Source: CAYWXK01 sp964462515
GTDB lineage: Bacteria > Planctomycetota > Phycisphaerae > Sedimentisphaerales > Anaerobacaceae
Assembly (NCBI GenBank): GCA_964462515.1
Contig: CAYWXK010000019.1
Span: 15,428 to 79,427, forward strand
Direction: 5' to 3'
DNA: 64,000 nucleotides
The notes beneath the pieces were generated by a model. That model ran no database searches. It saw only the letters and a list, made by a program, of their open reading frames with translations, and was not told the DNA's origin. Shown in pieces: positions 59,179 to 64,000 of the stretch. Position numbers and translations under genes: made by a program. Each line of letters opens with the position of its first letter. Positions within the stretch are counted from its first letter, which is position 1.

Positions 59179-60900
59179 CTATGATACGCTGATAGCCTCA
59201 TCCTCTGACATGCGCACGTGTTTTTTAAGGTCTTTTTCAGAAGTAAAGCGGTACTCGTTCTTTCCTTTTAATACTACATCTTTGCTATCTACAATTATCT
59301 CGATATCCTGCTTCGGATTTCGCTGACGGATTATATTGGCCAGTAAAAAGGCCTTTTCAAGTCCATCGCCAGTTTTATAATTTGCCACTTCATCCGGCTG
59401 GGCAAGCCGCCTACCATCATAAATCGAGGTATTTGTCATTTGCTCAAGCCAGGTGTAAACCTCTTCAAGTGACATAGACTCTACCATTCCAACTGAGACC
59501 GGACTGCGCTCTATCGCCGCTTTGATAAATGGTGTCCAATCGCAGCTCTCCATATCCCGATATGCATAAAAAGCAAGGTCCGCGGTGGGATTAGCCGCTC
59601 GTATTGATTGCAGATAATCAATAATCTCTTCTCTACTGTGCTCTACAGAGATTTCAATCGGCTTGGATGGCAGAAATATTTTGTCCAAAGCCGGCAGATT
59701 AGCCTCGGTATGCACAAAGTCAGCGAGCTTGTTCACAAACTGTTCTGCATCGGGGACAACCGGTTCAATAAATTTTTTCAGGGCTTCTTTACCCTGCTCG
59801 TTTCTTACATCAATTTTCTGGTTTCTTATAAACTCTTCGACCTGCTCGCAGCGAATCCTGCCGGCCAGCTCGTATGGAGCAAAGTCCTCATCGGAAACCT
59901 CGGCAAGCAACTTGTCGTGCGTCTTGCAGGCGATTTTATAGTCGCTGCCGTGCTCGTAATGAAATAGAATCTCCGCCTGTAAAAATTTCGGCTGTCCGTG
60001 ACAATCACGACAGAGTTGAAAGTATTTTTGGTACTCCGAGTGAGACCGCAAAAAACTTGCAAAAATCTCAAGCGTCAGGTCGGCTGATAGATACAAACCA
60101 AGCCTTTTAATAAAACGTTCGTAACCTGTTTTTTCTATCGTTGCGTCTTTATATAAGCAGTGCACATAGCCGGTCGAATAGGCCACGATTATAACATTTT
60201 CGTTACGAAGAGCACGCTGGGCCTTCTCGGAAATCTCTGTGCCGTTAAACCACATCGTTTTGGTAACGAGCCTTCTATTGTTGGTCAAAATCCCATCCTG
60301 AATGTCGATAAAATTCTGCGAGTGAAGAGGAGTAAGTATCATAAAGATGTCTTCTAAAGGTATTCGGCAAACTATAAATGCAGCAGCGGCATAAAGGGCC
60401 GCAAGGGACACGCACTCGCCGGCGCCGGTCTTGTAGCCTTCCTTGAGGCGAAAGGCGTTCATAGCCTCCACAGTCTCCGTCTTCCAATATGGTATGATGT
60501 CACTATTGTATTTATCCAGCCCGAAGTGCTTGCGGATATCGACATCAAAATAATATTTATCACCTTCGTAACCGAATAAGGCGTTGCTTTTAGCAATGTC
60601 GTCGGGTGAAATAAAATTCTCAAAGCGCTTTAATTCTCTATCCTTTGTGGTAAGTCCCCAGGTTTCGAGGTCGAGGTTGAAGTCAAATTCATCCATTATA
60701 AATTGCCGAAGCCGCATCAACTTCTTATAGCTGCCTTTGCCTTCCAGCTTTTTGAAACAGTCAAGCTCCAGCCACTGCCAGATAATCGGGCTCATAATTT
60801 CAGCAAGAAGTAAGGCGTACATCAATTCGGGAAATACAAAGATTTCCATATCCGAAAGCGTCATCGCAGAACTATATTTTTCCAGGTCTCCAGGATTCAT
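59179..60900 (-). CDS. Orphan protein with transglutaminase-like Cys-His motif
   Basis: The 573-residue soluble product has no signal peptide. Around residues 158-202 it reads GAGECVSLAALYAAAAF with Cys163, then TPLHSQNFIDIQD with His193, and further Asp residues at 199 and 202. This resembles the Cys-His-Asp layout of transglutaminase-like and papain-like proteins. The rest is mostly alpha-helical and not recognised. ATG 60900 has GGTGG upstream. It stands alone, 250 bp from the Rrf2 operon and separated from the next gene by a repeat-rich spacer. The enzyme call is tentative. Confidence 0.55.
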   Translation of the reverse strand: MNPGDLEKYSSAMTLSDMEIFVFPELMYALLLAEIMSPIIWQWLELDCFKKLEGKGSYKKLMRLRQFIMDEFDFNLDLETWGLTTKDRELKRFENFISPDDIAKSNALFGYEGDKYYFDVDIRKHFGLDKYNSDIIPYWKTETVEAMNAFRLKEGYKTGAGECVSLAALYAAAAFIVCRIPLEDIFMILTPLHSQNFIDIQDGILTNNRRLVTKTMWFNGTEISEKAQRALRNENVIIVAYSTGYVHCLYKDATIEKTGYERFIKRLGLYLSADLTLEIFASFLRSHSEYQKYFQLCRDCHGQPKFLQAEILFHYEHGSDYKIACKTHDKLLAEVSDEDFAPYELAGRIRCEQVEEFIRNQKIDVRNEQGKEALKKFIEPVVPDAEQFVNKLADFVHTEANLPALDKIFLPSKPIEISVEHSREEIIDYLQSIRAANPTADLAFYAYRDMESCDWTPFIKAAIERSPVSVGMVESMSLEEVYTWLEQMTNTSIYDGRRLAQPDEVANYKTGDGLEKAFLLANIIRQRNPKQDIEIIVDSKDVVLKGKNEYRFTSEKDLKKHVRMSEDEAISVS

Positions 60901-61374
60901 TTTCCACCGGCTCCAATTACCACTTAACCAATCACCATTTAACCATCCCAGCCTTCCAAACTTTCCGACAGGATAACAGGATTGACAGGAAAATCAAATT
61001 TCAATTTCCCACCACAGAGACCAAAATCGACAAGATAAAAATAAAAAAAAGAGAAAAAAAAAGATAAAAAAAGTCAAAAAATGAGGGTTTTTAACGAAAA
61101 TTTTGAAAATGGAGCGGTTGGTGACATCGTTAATTTAGATATTATAAGACTAATGCGTTTTTGGCGTAAAAATGAGGGTAAAAATGAGCATTTTTTTACA
61201 CTTTTTTGTCAAAAATTAGCAACTTTTAGCACTATTTTGCAAAAATGAGTTACTTTTTGAGCGGTTTTAAGCGGTTTTTGAATACCACTTTGGGGGTAGG
61301 AAGGAAGGAGGGAGAAAGGACGACAGAAGACAGAAAGCAGAGGACTTTTTACGGTCGGGTTTGCCAGAGAGCAG
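60901..61374. other. A/T-rich non-coding spacer with AAAAATGAG repeats
   Basis: No convincing gene is visible. The stretch is strongly A/T rich from about 61010 to 61260. AAAAATGAG occurs four times, near 61077, 61169, 61180 and 61241. A plus-strand frame at 61245-61454 is not protein-like and runs into the duplicated block that follows. Confidence 0.6.
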
Positions 61375-61479
61375 AGATGGTGTCGGAGAATTTATTTTGG
61401 AAGACTTCGATGATTTTTTGTTTTCCGTTTGACAATTGGGCCGGCACTGTATAAGTATATGCGTATGTCCTTATGGACT
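61375..61479 (+). repeat. Direct repeat copy 1 with promoter and operator half-degenerated
   Basis: About 105 bp are nearly identical to 61571-61675, with an offset of exactly 196 bp. Each copy contains TTGACA (here 61429-61434) followed about 17 bp later by the ATAAGTATAT-GCGT operator (here 61451-61474). In this copy the right arm is ATGTCCTTAT, with two mismatches to the perfect form. Confidence 0.85.
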
Positions 61480-61570
61480 ATATCGTCAAGATGCCTTATG
61501 GCATAAAGAATCAAATTTTTTAGACGCTTATTTACACAAAAAGAAACTATTTTTCAAGGCCAGAGGGAGG

Positions 61571-61675
61571 AGATGGTGTCGGAGAATTTATTTTGGAAGA
61601 CTTCGATGATATTTTGTTTTCCGTTTGACAATCGGGTCAGCACTATATAAGTATATGCGTATATACTTATGGACT
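61571..61675 (+). repeat. Direct repeat copy 2, proximal promoter-operator of arsR-type gene
   Basis: This is the second copy of the 105-bp unit. TTGACA lies at 61625-61630. A -10-like TATAAG/TAAGTA overlaps the operator palindrome at 61647-61670. It is 104 bp upstream of the ArsR-family start and so is probably the active promoter. Confidence 0.85.
61647..61670 (+). promoter_or_regulatory. Perfect ArsR-type operator palindrome
   Basis: ATAAGTATAT (61647-61656) and ATATACTTAT (61661-61670) are exact inverted repeats around GCGT. The site overlaps the predicted -10, which fits repression by the ArsR-family protein encoded just downstream. Related sites are at 61451-61474 and 62084-62115. Confidence 0.8.
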
Positions 61676-61689
61676 GCCGTTTGGCAGCA

Positions 61690-61763
61690 GTGTTGTGTTG
61701 TGTTGTGTTGTGTTGTGTGAAATGTAATGTTGTGTTATGTGAAATGCTGTGTTGTGTGAAATA
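61690..61763 (+). repeat. Pentanucleotide tandem repeat (TGTTG)n in the arsR leader
   Basis: Five perfect TGTTG units at 61691-61715 are followed by looser TGTGAAATG and GTTGTGT copies to about 61763. It lies between the operator and the GGAGGT ribosome site, so it is transcribed. Slippage could change leader length. Confidence 0.75.
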
Positions 61764-61778
61764 TGGAGGTTAGCTGTT

Positions 61779-62063
61779 ATGGTTAATGCAGTAAAGCTGG
61801 CAAGGATATTTAAGTTGTTTTCGGTTGAGGCGAGGATACTCATTGTGCAAACTCTTAAGCGTCGAGCGCAGTGTGTTACTGAGCTAACATCGCAACTGGG
61901 TATATCGCAGGAGGCAACTTCTCAGCATCTTCGAGTTCTAAGAGATGCGGGAATTGTAAAATATCAGAAGAGAGGATTTCATGTTTATTATTCGCTCGAT
62001 AAACAAAATATGGCTTTCCTGCACAAAGCAGTCAGTGCGTTATATGAACCAGGCAACGCATAA
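61779..62063 (+). CDS. ArsR-family transcriptional regulator
   Basis: The 94-residue product is a compact winged helix: LARIFKLFSVEARILIVQTL, CVTELTSQLGISQEATSQHL, RVLRDAGIVKYQKRGFHVYY. No metal-binding cysteine set of ArsR/SmtB type is visible (a single Cys in RRAQCVTEL), so it may sense something other than metal or act constitutively. A perfect GGAGGT sits 8 bp before ATG 61779. It is flanked on both sides by matching palindromes, which suggests autoregulation. The regulated target is not obvious. Confidence 0.85.
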   Translation: MVNAVKLARIFKLFSVEARILIVQTLKRRAQCVTELTSQLGISQEATSQHLRVLRDAGIVKYQKRGFHVYYSLDKQNMAFLHKAVSALYEPGNA

Positions 62064-62083
62064 AAAAGATTTTGTAGAGATAT

Positions 62084-62115
62084 ATAAGTATATGCGTATA
62101 TGCGTATATACTTAT
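62084..62115 (+). promoter_or_regulatory. Third ArsR-type operator, expanded form
   Basis: ATAAGTATAT (62084-62093) and ATATACTTAT (62106-62115) flank GCGTATATGCGT, so the GCGT-ATAT core is present twice. It lies 21 bp after the arsR-type stop. It may control whatever was or is transcribed downstream; no plus-strand gene follows. Confidence 0.7.
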
Positions 62116-62181
62116 TGAGTGCTTTAAGAATCATGTTATTTGAATGAGGGAAGGAGTAGATGGATTGATACTGGCTTCCGC

Positions 62182-62266
62182 CCCGCCTACGGCGGGCAAG
62201 CTTCGGCGGACCCTCCGTTTGCTGTTACGAGGAAGCTCACCTCGAGGGCAGGCAAGTCCGCCGAAG
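62182..62266. repeat. GC-rich composite palindromes
   Basis: CCCGCC-TAC-GGCGGG (62182-62196) and an 11-bp inverted pair CTTCGGCGGAC (62201-62211) with GTCCGCCGAAG (62256-62266) can form nested hairpins. The composition contrasts sharply with the A/T-rich spacer before it. It looks like a dispersed repeat and might terminate transcription. No gene is seen between 62116 and 62335. Confidence 0.65.
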
Positions 62267-62335
62267 GCGGATAAATCGTGTCCAATTCAAGGCATACCGC
62301 CTGAAATCTGCGGCGCGACAAACCCGATGTCGTTC

Positions 62336-63145
62336 TCAATTTGGTTGTTCGCCGTCCTCTGTCTCATGTCTCTCCAAGAATTCAAAGAGATTGTTACTTG
62401 TGCCGATTGGGTCTTGGTGTATCTCCGAGCCGGAGTAATGAAGCACTTCATATCCTTCAGATTTTAGAAGGCGATCCCGCTTTCTATCTCTTATGAAAGC
62501 AGATTTGCTGCTATGGTACTGGAAACCATCGCACTCAACAATGATTCTGGTCCCCTTATCTCCGGGAACCCAGACAAGCATGTCGGGACGAATTCTTATT
62601 CCGTCGATTTTTAGGTCTGGGAAACTCGGTTGCAGTGTAAGATGAAGTCGATCGAACATGCCGAGGTACTTATAGAGGACAAAATGCCGTCCGATCCACT
62701 TGCGTTCTTCAGTTTCCATCTTCCCATTTTTCACTTCGCCATCGAGGTATTCATCAACACCAGAAAGAGACCCGTTGCGTTTCTTGTACCAATCGGTGAA
62801 TTCGAGGAAATTAGCATGGTCACTCCGAAAGTCCTCTATGTCCTGCGGAGTATTCCGGAATGGGGGAGTGATGATGAGTTCAAGGGGATTCGTTTTGATG
62901 AACCTGAGGAATAGAGAGTTGATGAAGACCTTCTCGATGGGAGATTCACAGACGGAGAACACTATACTAACCGCCTCCGTAAGGATTAACTTCAGACCAG
63001 CATCCAGATACTGAAGGTACGCGTCATCAGGATGGTCCAGTCGTTCTTCCTCTATTGTCTTGCGAATGAAGAGTTCTGCCATCTCCACGAAGCGACTACG
63101 GTCCAGAAGGATGTCTCTCAGGTTGTTGGCAGGGTAATCGGGCAT
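62336..63145 (-). CDS. Stand-alone DUF559/Vsr-type nuclease-like protein
   Basis: The 269-residue product has a C-terminal restriction-endonuclease-like fold: SFPDLKIDGIRIRPDMLVW (Asp188) followed by RIIVECDGFQYH (Glu204, Asp206). A conserved basic tail RDRKRDRLLKSEGYEVLHYS comes next. An ESPIEKVF motif at about 67-74 is shared with nucleases of this group. The central part is not recognised. No methylase or helicase partner is adjacent. ATG 63145 begins MPDYPANNLRDILL. Confidence 0.75.
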   Translation of the reverse strand: MPDYPANNLRDILLDRSRFVEMAELFIRKTIEEERLDHPDDAYLQYLDAGLKLILTEAVSIVFSVCESPIEKVFINSLFLRFIKTNPLELIITPPFRNTPQDIEDFRSDHANFLEFTDWYKKRNGSLSGVDEYLDGEVKNGKMETEERKWIGRHFVLYKYLGMFDRLHLTLQPSFPDLKIDGIRIRPDMLVWVPGDKGTRIIVECDGFQYHSSKSAFIRDRKRDRLLKSEGYEVLHYSGSEIHQDPIGTSNNLFEFLERHETEDGEQPN

Positions 63146-63198
63146 GTCTTTGGCTCCTTCGGGTCATGTTCACGCCGAACATAATAATATACAACACG

Positions 63199-63282
63199 AT
63201 TCAACCCGTGAGATAGTTAAAGCCGCCACTGTGGGATAAGAAGGAGAAATCCCACGTGGTAAACACATCTCACGGGTTAAAC
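63199..63282. repeat. Long nested inverted repeat upstream of the nuclease gene
   Basis: Outer arms AACCCGTGAGAT (63203-63214) and ATCTCACGGGTT (63267-63278) match perfectly. Inner arms CCAC-t-GTGGGAT (63226-63237) and ATCCCACGTGG (63249-63259) pair with one bulge. The outside bases ATTCAAC and GTTAAAC fit the RYYYAAC / GTTRRRY end pattern of integron attC sites, but the unpaired spacer expected there is missing. The rest of 63146-63544 has no gene. Confidence 0.7.
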
Positions 63283-63544
63283 TCTGATTTTATGCTGCTA
63301 TTATGATAATGTCAATAAGGAATTTCGCTTGAAGCCCGGCAAGAAGCGATTTCCTGCCACAGAGGACACTAAGAAAAAAATAAAAATATTCTGCATAGGT
63401 TAAAACCATTTTGCAAAACTGGAATATCGCGTGGTGTTCAACAAATCCTGCAACACCTCAGATAAATGGGGGACATCTGGAGACGCAATTCGTTTGGGAA
63501 ATAAAATCAGTTATAGAGTCAAATTAATTCTCAACTATTTCTTG

Positions 63545-63961
63545 TCATTCAATCAAAATGTCAAGAACAGAAATATCCCCAGTTTCTGGAGAACGTATCC
63601 GCCGATCGTTAGATTTAAAGATTCTATTTATGGGAATCATAACTATGTTTTGGAAATTTCCCCACATCGATGGGAAAAGAATTATTTCTTTCCGATCACT
63701 TTGGTCTACCTTGGACAATGAAGACCCAACTTCGTCACCTACATATCCGAGAAGAATCATCTGCCCGTCAATCCTCTTATGGATTTCAAAATAAGAAGAC
63801 GAAATAATTTTGTATGAATCGACAATGCTGTTCTTTAGAATATATTCTACATTGCCATCTGAAAATCTTAGATAGTTAGAATAGACAAAAAAATATGTTC
63901 CTACAGGAGTTTCTGAAATTGTCCTACCTGTTTCTAACGGTGTAAGTGATCTGACCCCTGT
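63545..63961 (-). pseudogene. Gene fragment without a start codon, unknown family
   Basis: An open minus-strand frame runs from just after a stop at 63962-63964 to a stop at 63545-63547 (about 138 codons). The only ATG is at 63760, deep inside it. Protein-like sequence runs through the whole frame, for example ETPVGTYFFVYSNYLRFSD, EYILKNSIVDSYKIISSSYF and KEIILFPSMWGNFQNIVMIP. That suggests the 3' part of a gene whose 5' end was lost or shifted, with a break near the right edge. The segment at about 63924-63962 (GGGGTCAGATC on the minus strand) may be a junction. No family is recognised. Confidence 0.5.
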
Positions 63962-64000
63962 TTATGTACCACATGCGATTAGAGGATTATCCACGTTTTC

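Noticed and set aside
61245..61454. 69-residue frame in the repeat-rich spacer
   Set aside because: It overlaps the duplicated 105-bp block and an A/T-rich tract. No ribosome site or family pattern was seen.
62144..62467. 107-residue plus-strand frame
   Set aside because: It runs through GC-rich palindromes and antisense to the nuclease gene; composition is not protein-like.
63431..63721. 96-residue plus-strand frame near the right edge
   Set aside because: The opposite strand has a longer protein-like frame across the same bases, so this is taken as its shadow.
1..64000. CRISPR arrays, tRNA or rRNA genes
   Set aside because: No regularly spaced identical repeats and no cloverleaf or rRNA-like stretches were noticed on reading. 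A tRNAscan or Infernal run would be decisive.

Overview
The window is a chromosomal piece of a flagellated, diderm, probably anaerobic bacterium. Diderm is shown by FlgH (L ring) and FlgI (P ring). Anaerobic life is suggested by a class I hybrid-cluster protein (Hcp) with its ferredoxin partner. MJ0042-type zinc ribbons, many TPR proteins and the style of the intergenic repeats fit a planctomycete (Phycisphaerae-like) lineage, but that placement is an inference and no rRNA marker is present.

Positions 1-51398 are a nearly complete flagellar locus in three blocks. Block A (+, 1-11594) holds the C-ring, export and stator genes: fliF (cut by the window start), fliG, fliH, fliI, fliJ, a motE-like gene, motA, motB, a second motB-like gene, fliO, fliP, fliQ, fliR and flhB. 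Block B (-, 36578 down to 11640) holds rod, hook and cap genes: flgD, flgE, a PilZ membrane protein, flgF, flgG, flgA, flgH, flgI, flgJ, flgN, flgK, flgL. A second transcription unit follows with two TPR/glycosyltransferases, a TPR protein, a small chaperone-like protein, a 2110-residue multi-domain glycosyltransferase/methyltransferase and fliD. Block C (+, 37161-51398) holds two sigma-54 activators, two TPR proteins, fliL, fliM, fliN, flhA, fliA, several small or lipoprotein genes and flgM. fliE, flgB, flgC, flagellin, fliS, flhF, flhG and chemotaxis genes are not in the window.

The regulatory logic is partly readable. Close matches to the sigma-54 -24/-12 consensus precede flgD (36664-36679), the glycosyltransferase unit (24455-24470) and the large TPR gene (38777-38792). 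Both activators encoded here have receiver domains that look degenerate. FliA and FlgM provide the late switch, and flgM has its own candidate sigma-28 promoter.

From 51400 the window becomes ordinary to accessory. It holds small zinc-ribbon and membrane-anchored proteins, a CBS-domain protein, and a compact minus-strand stress operon: Rrf2 regulator, cupin, zinc ribbon, Hcp, ferredoxin, metal permease. That operon starts at a promoter whose -10 lies inside an Rrf2/IscR-like palindrome. Beyond 59179 come an orphan protein with a transglutaminase-like Cys-His motif, a repeat-rich spacer with a duplicated promoter-operator in front of an ArsR-family regulator, a stand-alone DUF559/Vsr-type nuclease, a strong inverted repeat, and a gene fragment without a start codon at the right edge.
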